64,000 nucleotides of DNA from Bradyrhizobium sp. WSM471. Its GTDB lineage: Bacteria > Pseudomonadota > Alphaproteobacteria > Rhizobiales > Xanthobacteraceae. Under the pieces are notes generated by a model that saw nothing but the letters and a program-made list of their open reading frames with translations, ran no database searches and had not been told where the DNA came from. Positions 25,745 to 33,782 of the stretch are shown here, in pieces; the stretch's first letter is position 1, and each line of letters starts with the position of its first letter. The position numbers were made by a program, and so were the translations under genes. Location: positions 7,080,012 to 7,144,011 of the forward strand of contig NZ_CM001442.1 of the NCBI RefSeq assembly GCF_000244915.1, in the 5' to 3' direction.

Positions 25745-26200
25745 TCAAAACGGCAGGGCCACGCCCGTCTTGATCTCTTTCAGCACGACATTGCTTCTCA
25801 CATAACGAATGCCGGGAATGCGGAACATGAAGTCGTCGAGGAATCTGTTGTAGGCCGCCATGTCCTGCACGACGACGCGCAAATGGTAATCGGCATCGCC
25901 CGTGGTCGCAAAGCACTCCAGCACCTCACGCCGCGTGGTCACCCGCCCGACGAACTCGTCGACGAATTTTGCGTCGTGCCGTTCCAGCGAAACATGGAGG
26001 ATCGCGGACATCGCAAAGCCGGCCTGCTCGCGCGCGACCAGGGCCGCATAGCCCCGGATGGCACCGCTCTCCTCCAGCGCGCGCACCCGGCGCCAGCATG
26101 CCGAGGTGGACATGCCGACCGCGTCGGCGAGCTGCTGGTTGGTGGCGCGGCCGTCCTTCTGAAGGAAGGCGAGAATCCGCGCATCCTGGTCTTCGATCAT
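25745..26200 (-). CDS. Lrp/AsnC-family transcriptional regulator
   Basis: A 151-residue Lrp/AsnC regulator. The helix-turn-helix is ILAFLQKDGRATNQQLADAVGMSTSACWRRV; the RAM domain follows (YHLRVVVQDMAAYNRFLDDFMF). ATG at 26200 is chosen over a TTG upstream. It is divergent from the indolepyruvate oxidoreductase gene, matching the common pairing of AsnC regulators with aromatic or branched amino acid catabolism genes. It probably senses an amino acid. Confidence 0.92.
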   Translation of the reverse strand: MIEDQDARILAFLQKDGRATNQQLADAVGMSTSACWRRVRALEESGAIRGYAALVAREQAGFAMSAILHVSLERHDAKFVDEFVGRVTTRREVLECFATTGDADYHLRVVVQDMAAYNRFLDDFMFRIPGIRYVRSNVVLKEIKTGVALPF

Positions 26201-26212
26201 GGAAACCACCAA

Positions 26213-26270
26213 AATGGATTATTCAACCTGAATATATATTAGATCGGATAATTCTACCATAATTGGCGCA
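26213..26270. promoter_or_regulatory. AT-rich divergent promoter region (candidate Lrp/AsnC site)
   Basis: This 58-base stretch is strikingly AT-rich for the genome (GGATTATTC, AATATATATTAG, GGATAATTC, CATAATTGG). Lrp-type regulators favour such AT-rich dyads, and it is directly upstream of the Lrp/AsnC gene. A further small dyad (GGTAAGACCTACC) lies at 26286-26298. The role is inferred. Confidence 0.45.
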
Positions 26271-26352
26271 ATGTTCGGAAAGATAGGTAAGACCTACCAA
26301 TCGCCCAGGCCTACCCTTCTCCCATCCGGCAAGGATGCCGCGGGAGGTCCGC

Positions 26353-29300
26353 ATGGACGCCAAATCGTCACTCGACGCCTATGAGCTTTCCGACCGCTAC
26401 GATCGCCAAGAAGGCCGCGTTTTCCTCACGGGCACGCAGGCCATCGTTCGCATCGCGCTCGACCAGGTGCGGCGCGACCGTGCCGCCGGACTGAACACGG
26501 CGGGCTTCATCTCGGGCTATCGCGGCTCGCCGCTCGGCGGCATCGACCTCGAACTGTGGCGCATCCAGGAGCGACTGAAGCGGGACCGCATTGAATTCAT
26601 CCCCGCAGTGAACGAAGACCTTGCCGCAACCGCCGTGCTCGGCTCGCAACAGGTCGAGACGCAGGCTGACCGCGAGGTCGATGGCGTGTTCGGGCTCTGG
26701 TACGGCAAGGGCCCCGGCGTCGATCGCTCCGGCGATGCGCTGAAACACGGCAACGCCTACGGCTCCTCGCCGCATGGCGGCGTTCTGGTGGTTGCCGGCG
26801 ACGACCATGGCTGCGTCTCGTCCTCGATGCCGCACCAGTCCGACGTCGCCTTCATGAGCTGGTTCATGCCGACACTCCACCCCGCAAGCGTCAGCGAGTA
26901 CCTCGAATTCGGTGAATATGGCTACGCTCTGAGCCGCTTCACCGGCATGTGGGTCGGCTTCAAGGCGATCTCGGAGATCGTGGAATCCGGCGCCTCCGTC
27001 GCGCTGCGCCCGCCGCGCGTCTTCCACACGCCGGACTTCGCGCCGCCGCCAGGCGGCCTGCACTATCGCTGGCCCGATCTGCCGGGCCCACAGATCGAAG
27101 AGCGGTTGGAGGCGAAGAAGCATGCGGTCTATGCCTTCGCAAAGGCCAATCCGATCGATCGTCACATCTACGACATCCCGGGCGCCACCTACGGCATCGT
27201 CACCACAGGCAAGGCACATCTCGATCTGATGGAAGCACTGCGGCTGATGGGTCTTGACGAAGCGGCCTGCCGCAGCATCGGCATCGACATCTACAAGGTC
27301 GGCATGGTCTGGCCGCTGGCGCTGCATGACGCGATGGCGTTCGTGAAGGGCAAGCGCGAGATCCTCGTGGTCGAGGAGAAGCGCGGCATCATCGAAAGCC
27401 AGTTCAAGGAATATTTTTACGATTATCCGGGCGAAAAGCCCGAGCGCATGGTCGGCAAGCACGACGAGACCGGCGCACGGCTGATCTCCTGGATCGGGGA
27501 ATTGTCGCCGCGTGCGCTCGCCGGGGTACTCGCACGCCGGCTCGATCCGATGTTCCCAGGCCTTAATCTCGCCGCACGCGCAGCCGGTTTGATGCCCGAG
27601 GCCGCGCGCACGATCAACGTCTCTGGTGCAACGCGCACGCCCTATTTCTGTTCGGGATGCCCGCACAACACATCGACGAAAGTGCCGGAGGGATCGAAGG
27701 CGCTGGCCGGCATCGGCTGCCATTTCATGGCGAGCTGGATGGACCGCGAGACATCGTCCCTGATCCAGATGGGCGGCGAAGGCGTGAACTGGGCCGCCTC
27801 GTCACGCTTCACCGGCAACAAGCACGTCTTCCAGAATCTCGGCGAAGGCACCTATTATCATTCGGGTTCGATGGCGATCCGGCAGGCGATCGCGGCCAAA
27901 GCCAACATCACCTACAAAATTCTGTTCAACGATGCCGTCGCGATGACCGGCGGCCAACCCGTCGACGGCCCGATCAGCGTCCACGCTATCGCGCACAGCG
28001 TCCGCGCCGAGGGCGTTGCGCGCGTCGCGCTGGTGTCGGACGATCCAGCGCAATTTTCGCCAGGCGATCTTCCGGTCGGCGTGTCCATCCATCCGCGCGA
28101 AGAGATGGACAGCGTGCAGCGCGAGCTGCGCGATATCCCCGGCGTCTCCGTGCTTATCTATCAGCAGACCTGCGCGACGGAGAAACGGCGGCGCCGCAAG
28201 CGTGGACAGATGGCCGACCCCAAACGCTTCGCCTATATCAACGATCTCGTCTGCGAGGGCTGCGGCGACTGCTCGGTCGAATCCAACTGCCTCAGTGTCG
28301 AGCCCAAGGAGACGCCCTTTGGCCGGAAGCGCCGGATCAACCTCTCATCCTGCAACAAGGACTTCTCCTGCCTCAACGGGTTCTGCCCGAGCTTCGTCAC
28401 CATCGAGGGCGCGAAGCGCCGGAAGAAGGGCGCGAGCCGGATCGACGCGGTCGGCCACGCGGCCACGCTTCCCTTGCCCGCGCCCGCAACGCTCGACCGT
28501 CCCTATGATCTGCTCATCACGGGCGTCGGCGGCACCGGCGTGATCACGGTCGGCGCGCTGATTGGCATGGCGGCGCACATCGAACGAAACGGTGTCTCGG
28601 TGCTGGATTTTACCGGCTTTGCGCAAAAATTCGGGCCGGTGCTGAGCTACATCCGGTTGGCCGCCTCGCCCGAAGCGTTGCATCAGGTCCGTATCGACCA
28701 GGGCGCGGCCGATGCGCTGATCGGTTGCGACCTCGTCGTCAGCTCCTCGCCGAAGGCGTCCGGCACCTATCGGAAAGGCACGCGCGCCGCGGTCAACACC
28801 GCAGAGATGCCGACCGGCGACGTCGTCCGCTTCCGCGATGCAGATCTCGCCTCACCCGCCCGCCTGCGCGCGATCGGCCAGGTTATCGGCGACGGCAATC
28901 TCGACACCATCAACGCCAATGCGCTGGCCGAGCGCCTGCTCGGCGATGCCGTCTATGCCAACATCGTCATGCTGGGCTTTGCCTGGCAGCACGGGCTGCT
29001 GCCGGTCTCGCTGTCGGCGCTGTTGCGCGCGATCGAGCTCAACGGTGTCGCGGTTGGCAGCAACAAGCAGGCTTTTGCCTGGGGCCGGATTGCGGCCGCC
29101 GATCCTGACTTCTTGCCGAAGGTGGACGGAGCGCCGAAGGCCGAGACCCTCGACCAGCTGATCGACCGCCGCGCCGACTTCCTCACGGCCTATCAGAACG
29201 ATGCCTATGCAGCGCGCTATCGAGCGCTCGTTGCAAATGTTCGCAATGCCGAAGCCAAACTGAATAGCGAGGCGTTGACCGAGGCGGTCGCGCGCGCGCT

Positions 29301-29802
29301 GTTCAAGCTGATGGCTTACAAGGACGAGTACGAGGTGGCGCGGCTGCACATGCAGGGTGGGTTCCTCGACGAGTTGAAAGACGAATTCGAAGGCGACTTC
29401 AGCATCCAATATCACCTTGCCCCTCCGTTCCTGCCGTCGAAGCGCGACGCCCGCGGCCGTCCGCGCAAACGCAGCTTCGGGCAGTGGATCCAGATGCCGC
29501 TTGCGCTGCTGGCGCGATTGAAGGGATTGCGCGGGACGCCGTTCGATCCGTTCGGCTACACGGCGGAACGGCGCGCCGAGCGGGAACTGATCACCTGGTA
29601 TGATGGCGTCGTCGAGCGGCTGCTCCGGAGGCTCGACGCGGCGCATCTGCCAAGTCTGGTCGCCATTGCAAAAGCGCCGATGGATATCCGGGGCTACGGG
29701 CCGGTTAAGGACGCCGCGATCGGGAAGGTGAAGGCGGAGGTCGAACGGCTGTTCGCCGAGCTCGATGCGCCATCACCTGCAAAGATGCGCGCCTACGGTT
29801 GA
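26353..29802 (+). CDS. indolepyruvate ferredoxin oxidoreductase family protein, fused subunits
   Basis: A 1149-residue fusion of the alpha and beta parts of 2-oxoacid:ferredoxin oxidoreductase, oxidatively decarboxylating arylpyruvates to acyl-CoA. Seen in order: N-terminal pyrimidine-type domain (TGTQAIVRIALDQVRRD, SGYRGSPLGG), the ThDP region (FCSGCPHNTSTKVPEG, GIGCHFMASW), a cysteine block (NDLVCEGCGDCSVESNC, then CNKDFSC and FCPSF) for an iron-sulphur site, and a C-terminal gamma-type domain (GVGGTGVITVGALIGMAAH). ATG at 26353 is preceded by GGGAGG; a 6-codon upstream ATG is less likely. Divergent from the Lrp/AsnC regulator. An amidase gene follows. Confidence 0.93.
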   Translation: MDAKSSLDAYELSDRYDRQEGRVFLTGTQAIVRIALDQVRRDRAAGLNTAGFISGYRGSPLGGIDLELWRIQERLKRDRIEFIPAVNEDLAATAVLGSQQVETQADREVDGVFGLWYGKGPGVDRSGDALKHGNAYGSSPHGGVLVVAGDDHGCVSSSMPHQSDVAFMSWFMPTLHPASVSEYLEFGEYGYALSRFTGMWVGFKAISEIVESGASVALRPPRVFHTPDFAPPPGGLHYRWPDLPGPQIEERLEAKKHAVYAFAKANPIDRHIYDIPGATYGIVTTGKAHLDLMEALRLMGLDEAACRSIGIDIYKVGMVWPLALHDAMAFVKGKREILVVEEKRGIIESQFKEYFYDYPGEKPERMVGKHDETGARLISWIGELSPRALAGVLARRLDPMFPGLNLAARAAGLMPEAARTINVSGATRTPYFCSGCPHNTSTKVPEGSKALAGIGCHFMASWMDRETSSLIQMGGEGVNWAASSRFTGNKHVFQNLGEGTYYHSGSMAIRQAIAAKANITYKILFNDAVAMTGGQPVDGPISVHAIAHSVRAEGVARVALVSDDPAQFSPGDLPVGVSIHPREEMDSVQRELRDIPGVSVLIYQQTCATEKRRRRKRGQMADPKRFAYINDLVCEGCGDCSVESNCLSVEPKETPFGRKRRINLSSCNKDFSCLNGFCPSFVTIEGAKRRKKGASRIDAVGHAATLPLPAPATLDRPYDLLITGVGGTGVITVGALIGMAAHIERNGVSVLDFTGFAQKFGPVLSYIRLAASPEALHQVRIDQGAADALIGCDLVVSSSPKASGTYRKGTRAAVNTAEMPTGDVVRFRDADLASPARLRAIGQVIGDGNLDTINANALAERLLGDAVYANIVMLGFAWQHGLLPVSLSALLRAIELNGVAVGSNKQAFAWGRIAAADPDFLPKVDGAPKAETLDQLIDRRADFLTAYQNDAYAARYRALVANVRNAEAKLNSEALTEAVARALFKLMAYKDEYEVARLHMQGGFLDELKDEFEGDFSIQYHLAPPFLPSKRDARGRPRKRSFGQWIQMPLALLARLKGLRGTPFDPFGYTAERRAERELITWYDGVVERLLRRLDAAHLPSLVAIAKAPMDIRGYGPVKDAAIGKVKAEVERLFAELDAPSPAKMRAYG

Positions 29803-29877
29803 CGGGGCGCCGACGAGGCTTCAGCCTCTGGAGCCGAGGCGCGCCCTGATGGCGCTCCTGCAACCGGGTGACGCCTC

Positions 29878-31302
29878 ATGGATTTCGACCAGTTGACCCT
29901 GACCCAGGCTGTGGCCGACCTCCGCGCCGGAAAAATCACGAGCACCGCGCTCACGACGGAAGCTCTCGCTCGCGCCGAGGCCAATGCCGATCTGAATGCC
30001 TTCATCGCCCTGGACGAGGCCGGTGCCCTGAAGGCTGCGGCCGCATTCGACGCGGCCGACAACAAGGACAAGCTGCTCGGCGGCGTTCCTATCGTGATCA
30101 AGGACAATATTGAGGTCGCGAGGCTCCCCTGCAGCGCAGGAACGCCAGCGCTGCAGCACTACGTTCCGAAGGCGGACGCGCCGGTGGTCGCAAAGCTGCG
30201 CGCGGCGGGCGCGGTCATCATCGGCAAGACCAGCATGCACGAGCTCGCCTTCGGCATCTCCGGCTACAACACCGCGTTCAAGACCGGCGCGGAATTCGGC
30301 GTGCGCAACGCCTATGACCGCGCCTTGATCGCGGGCGGCTCCTCCTCCGGAACGGGCGCGGCGATTGGCGCGCGGATCGTCGCGGGCGGGCTCGGCACCG
30401 ACACTGGCGGATCGGTCAGGGTCCCCGCCGCACTGAACGGATGCGCGTCGCTGCGCCCGACGGTCGGACGCTACCCGCAAGCCGGCATCGCGCCGATCTC
30501 GCACACCCGCGACACCGCGGGGCCCATGGCAGCGACCATGGCGGATGTCGAGCTGCTCGACCGCGTCATTGCGGGTGCCGAAGCCGTTCAGGCAGCCGAT
30601 CTGAAGCAGATGCGAATTGGCATCGTGCGGTCGATGCTGATCAATCTCGATACCGACACCGAGACCGCCTTCCAGGCGGCGGTCGCGAAACTGAAGGCGC
30701 AGGGCGTCACGGTGGTCGAGATCGAAATGCCGCAATTGGCCGAACTCAACGGCCAGGTCGGCTTTCCCGTCGCGCTGTACGAGGCCTATGACGACATGGT
30801 GGCCTATCTCGCTCACACCGGCACCGGCATCACCATCGACGCACTGGCGCGGGAGATCGCTAGCCCCGACGTCAAGGGCACCTATGACGGCCTCGTGATC
30901 CCGCGCAAGCTGCCTGGTCCAGACAATACGCTGGTCGATGCCGAGCCGATCTATGACGCTGCCATCAGGTCCGCGCGTCCCGCCCTGCAGGCGCTCTACA
31001 GCAGGACTTTCGCCGACAACCGGCTCGATGCCATCGCCTTCCCGACCACGCCGCGCGTCGCTATTGCCTCCAATCCCGATTCCAGCAGCCTGGATAATTT
31101 CGGCCTGTTCATCCAGAACACCGATCCCGGCAGCAATGCCGGCATTCCCGGCATCCAGATTCCGATCACGCTCGGCGCCACCAGCAAATTGCCTGTCGGC
31201 CTCGAGCTGGACGGCCCGGCCGGAAGCGATCGCCGGCTGCTTGCGATCGGCTTGGCGCTCGACGCCGTGTTCGGGCGATTGCCGCCGCCGCGCCCGTCAT
31301 GA
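29878..31302 (+). CDS. amidase (amidase signature family)
   Basis: A 474-residue amidase-signature enzyme. Catalytic parts are VIKDNIEV (Lys, near residue 75), GGSSSGTGAAIG (near 151, first serine) and GLGTDTGGSVRVPAA (second, nucleophilic serine). The family includes indoleacetamide hydrolases, and the neighbour is an indolepyruvate oxidoreductase, but that specific activity is unproven. It is 75 bases from that gene and overlaps the convergent LysR gene by 6 bases. An amide-hydrolase pathway for indole or aryl compounds is possible. Confidence 0.9.
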   Translation: MDFDQLTLTQAVADLRAGKITSTALTTEALARAEANADLNAFIALDEAGALKAAAAFDAADNKDKLLGGVPIVIKDNIEVARLPCSAGTPALQHYVPKADAPVVAKLRAAGAVIIGKTSMHELAFGISGYNTAFKTGAEFGVRNAYDRALIAGGSSSGTGAAIGARIVAGGLGTDTGGSVRVPAALNGCASLRPTVGRYPQAGIAPISHTRDTAGPMAATMADVELLDRVIAGAEAVQAADLKQMRIGIVRSMLINLDTDTETAFQAAVAKLKAQGVTVVEIEMPQLAELNGQVGFPVALYEAYDDMVAYLAHTGTGITIDALAREIASPDVKGTYDGLVIPRKLPGPDNTLVDAEPIYDAAIRSARPALQALYSRTFADNRLDAIAFPTTPRVAIASNPDSSSLDNFGLFIQNTDPGSNAGIPGIQIPITLGATSKLPVGLELDGPAGSDRRLLAIGLALDAVFGRLPPPRPS

Positions 31303-32208
31303 ATACGGATTGATCAGCTTCTGCTGTTCGGCGCTGTACTCCACCAGCATGTCGATGAAGGTCCTGACCTTGGCCGACAGATGATGGCGGTGTGGATAGA
31401 CGGCGTTCATCGACATCTCGACTGGACGATATTCGGGCAAGAGGCGCACCAGCCGACCGGCCTCGAGATCGTTGCGGATCAGAAATCCGGCCATCAGGCA
31501 GACGGCAGCGCCTTCCAGCGCCACCTTTCGCAAGGCCTCACCGCTGTTGGTGATGAAGCTACCGGAGATGCGCACCGATGCCGGTGCGCCCTTGCGATCG
31601 AAGAAGCGCCAATCGTCGCCGAACGGATAATTCAAATGGCGCCCGCAATTGTGTGTGGTGAGCTCACCGAGCTTCTGCACGCGACCGTGCTTGTCGAGAT
31701 AGTCGTGCGAGCAGCACAGCACGTGACGCCAGGTGGCAAGGCTGCGGACGATCAGGCTCGAATCCGGTGGCGAGGTCATGCGCAGAGCAACGTCATAGCC
31801 TTCTTCGATGAGGTCGATGTCGGCCTCGCCCATGCGCAGATCGATCTTGAGCTCCGGATAGGCCGACAGAAGTTTCGCCACCACCGGCGCGACGAATGGC
31901 ACCATGTGCGTGGCGACGTGGATTCGTAGCGTGCCACGCGGCACCGACTGCAATTCGCTCGCGATATCGTCGGCCTGTTTGAGCTCGGCAAGTATCTGGA
32001 CGCAGCGGTCGTAATAGGCCTTGCCGATGTCGGTGAGGCTGACCTTGCGCGTGGTGCGCTGAAGCAGCCTCACCCCGAGCCGGTCTTCCAGCGCCTGGAC
32101 GTGATTACTCACCATGGTGGTCGACATGTTGAGCTTGCGGGCTGCTGCAGAGAAGCCGCCGGTCTCGACCACCCGGCTGAAGACTTCGAGACTGGTCAAT
32201 CGGTCCAT
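31297..32208 (-). CDS. LysR-family regulator, probable controller of emrAB-like operon
   Basis: A 303-residue LysR regulator with winged helix (FSRVVETGGFSAAARKLNMSTTMVSNHVQALEDRLGVRLLQRTTRKVSLTDIGKAYYD) and a LysR effector domain. It is divergent from the HlyD-type gene with 275 bases between. The GAYAATC-N16-GATTATC dyad is present beside its own start and at both downstream efflux promoters (32230, 32404, 33702), which strongly suggests this is the regulator of all three. The effector ligand is unknown. Confidence 0.92.
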   Translation of the reverse strand: MDRLTSLEVFSRVVETGGFSAAARKLNMSTTMVSNHVQALEDRLGVRLLQRTTRKVSLTDIGKAYYDRCVQILAELKQADDIASELQSVPRGTLRIHVATHMVPFVAPVVAKLLSAYPELKIDLRMGEADIDLIEEGYDVALRMTSPPDSSLIVRSLATWRHVLCCSHDYLDKHGRVQKLGELTTHNCGRHLNYPFGDDWRFFDRKGAPASVRISGSFITNSGEALRKVALEGAAVCLMAGFLIRNDLEAGRLVRLLPEYRPVEMSMNAVYPHRHHLSAKVRTFIDMLVEYSAEQQKLINPYS

Positions 32209-32229
32209 GCCGACTGATTATCCGCTCTT

Positions 32230-32264
32230 GATCGACAATCGCAAGGATTTCCCTCGGATTATCC
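32230..32264. promoter_or_regulatory. dyad operator next to LysR gene (GAYAATC-N16-GATTATC, reverse)
   Basis: Half-sites GACAATC (32234-32240) and GATTATC (32257-32263) are separated by 16 bases. Read on the minus strand, the site matches GGATAATCC-N14-CGATTGTCGATC, the same layout as the emrA copy. It sits 22 bases upstream of the LysR start, suitable for autoregulation. Confidence 0.6.
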
Positions 32265-32403
32265 ATCAGATCATCTGATCCGCGCATGGCGGATGGGTTA
32301 GCCGCAATTCCTCGACAGACGCGGCAATTGCTCTGGGGCAGCCGGACCTCCGGCTCCTTAAACCCTAGGCGAAGGCGAGATGGCCGGACCATCCACTCCC
32401 AAC

Positions 32404-32438
32404 GGATAATCCTTCCGGTATTTCGCCGATTATCGATC
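32404..32438. promoter_or_regulatory. dyad operator upstream of emrA-like gene
   Basis: GATAATC (32405-32411) and GATTATC (32428-32434) form a perfect 7+7 dyad with 16-base spacing, inside GGATAATCC-N14-CGATTATCGATC. It lies 46 bases before the emrA-like ATG, in the expected position for LysR binding near a promoter. Confidence 0.6.
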
Positions 32439-32483
32439 GAGCGAAGAAGACCGATAGTCTCAGCCAGCCGATAGGAGACTGCC

Positions 32484-33665
32484 ATGTCCGAGATGCCCCG
32501 CACCGAAAACTTCCAGCAAGCGACTGAGATAACTCAAGCTTCCCTCACGGCGCCGGTGCGTGGTCAGGCTCGGAATATGGTCCGGCGGGCGGCGTTGGTA
32601 CTCGCGTTCCTCGCGGGCACGGCAGCGATTGTCCATTACGGACACGACTACTGGGTCAACGGCCGTTATCTCGAGACAACGGACGACGCCTATGTGAAGG
32701 CCGACTCCACGATCGTGGCGCCAAAAGTCTCGGGCTACATCGCCAAGGTGCTGGTCAGCGACAACGAAAAGGTCAAAGCGGGCCAGGTGCTGGCGAAGAT
32801 CGACGACCGCGACTTCAAAGCGGCGCTCGACCAGGCCCGCGCCGATGTCGCTGCGGCGGAAGCATCGGTGCGCAACCTCGACGCCCAGCTCGAACTCCAG
32901 CAGCCGCTCATCGAGCAGAGCATGGCCGATGTCGCTGCTGCGGACGCGAATCTGAAATTTGCGCAGGAGGAGCGCGCCCGCTACGACGATTTGATGAAGT
33001 CGGGCTCCGGCACGATTCAGCGCGCACAACAGACTGACGCTGCGTTGCGCGCCAGCAACGCGCAGCTGCAACATGCCAGGTCGGGCCTCGTGGCCGCGCA
33101 ACGCAAGGTCGACGTGCTCACCACCCAGCGCGCGCAGGCTACAGCCCAGCTCGAACACGCGCGCGCGGTCGCGGAGCAGGCGACCCTGAATCTCTCCTAC
33201 ACCGAGATCACTGCGCCGGTCGACGGCACGGTCGGCGCCCGCTCACTGCGCGTGGGACAGTTCGTGCAGGCCGGCACGCAATTGATGGCAGTGGTGCCGC
33301 TCGATGCGGTCTATGTCGTGGCGAATTTCAAGGAAACGCAGCTCACCCATGTCCGCGCCGGCCAGCCGGTCGAGTTGCACGTCGACAGCTTCCATAACCA
33401 GACCCTGCGCGGCCACGTCGATAGCCTGTCGCCGGCGAGCGGGCTCGAATTCGCACTGCTGCCGCCCGACAACGCCACCGGCAATTTCACCAAGATCGTT
33501 CAACGGGTGCCGGTGAAGATCGTGCTCGACGACCGCAGCCTGACCGGCCTGCTGCGCCCCGGCATGTCCGCGGTGCCGACCGTCGACACCAAGCAGACCG
33601 TGCTGGCCGAGCGTGAGACGGCGAAGCATCTCGCCGACAACGCGGCCCGTCCGAACGGCGGTTGA
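32484..33665 (+). CDS. HlyD-family membrane fusion protein (EmrA-like)
   Basis: A 393-residue periplasmic adaptor. One N-terminal membrane helix (AALVLAFLAGTAAIVH) is followed by TTDDAYVKADSTIVAPKVSGYIAKV (biotinyl-lipoyl-like domain), a coiled-coil hairpin with ARADVAAAEASVRNLD repeats, and the beta-barrel part GARSLRVGQFVQAG. It would join an MFS pump to an outer membrane channel. A ribosome site AGGAG precedes the ATG. It is followed by the MFS gene after 117 bases with a repeated operator. Confidence 0.93.
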   Translation: MSEMPRTENFQQATEITQASLTAPVRGQARNMVRRAALVLAFLAGTAAIVHYGHDYWVNGRYLETTDDAYVKADSTIVAPKVSGYIAKVLVSDNEKVKAGQVLAKIDDRDFKAALDQARADVAAAEASVRNLDAQLELQQPLIEQSMADVAAADANLKFAQEERARYDDLMKSGSGTIQRAQQTDAALRASNAQLQHARSGLVAAQRKVDVLTTQRAQATAQLEHARAVAEQATLNLSYTEITAPVDGTVGARSLRVGQFVQAGTQLMAVVPLDAVYVVANFKETQLTHVRAGQPVELHVDSFHNQTLRGHVDSLSPASGLEFALLPPDNATGNFTKIVQRVPVKIVLDDRSLTGLLRPGMSAVPTVDTKQTVLAERETAKHLADNAARPNGG

Positions 33666-33701
33666 AGCCGGAAAGGTCCGGCGGGATTATCAAATCAGGC
33701 C

Positions 33702-33736
33702 GGATGATCCTTCCCAAACTTCGTCGATTATCGAAA
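33702..33736. promoter_or_regulatory. dyad operator upstream of emrB-like gene
   Basis: GATGATC (33703-33709) and GATTATC (33726-33732), 16 bases apart, repeat the emrA operator layout (GGATGATCC-N14-CGATTATCG). It lies 46 bases before the MFS start, the same distance as at emrA. The left half-site has one mismatch. A further lone GATTATC is at 33685. Confidence 0.6.
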
Positions 33737-33782
33737 CCGTCCGCCTAATGCATCCTGTCTCCGTAACCGAGACGAGGCTTCC

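Noticed and set aside
29815..29828. Hairpin GAGGCT-TC-AGCCTC between the oxidoreductase and amidase genes
   Set aside because: A 6-bp stem without a T tract is too weak to call a terminator.
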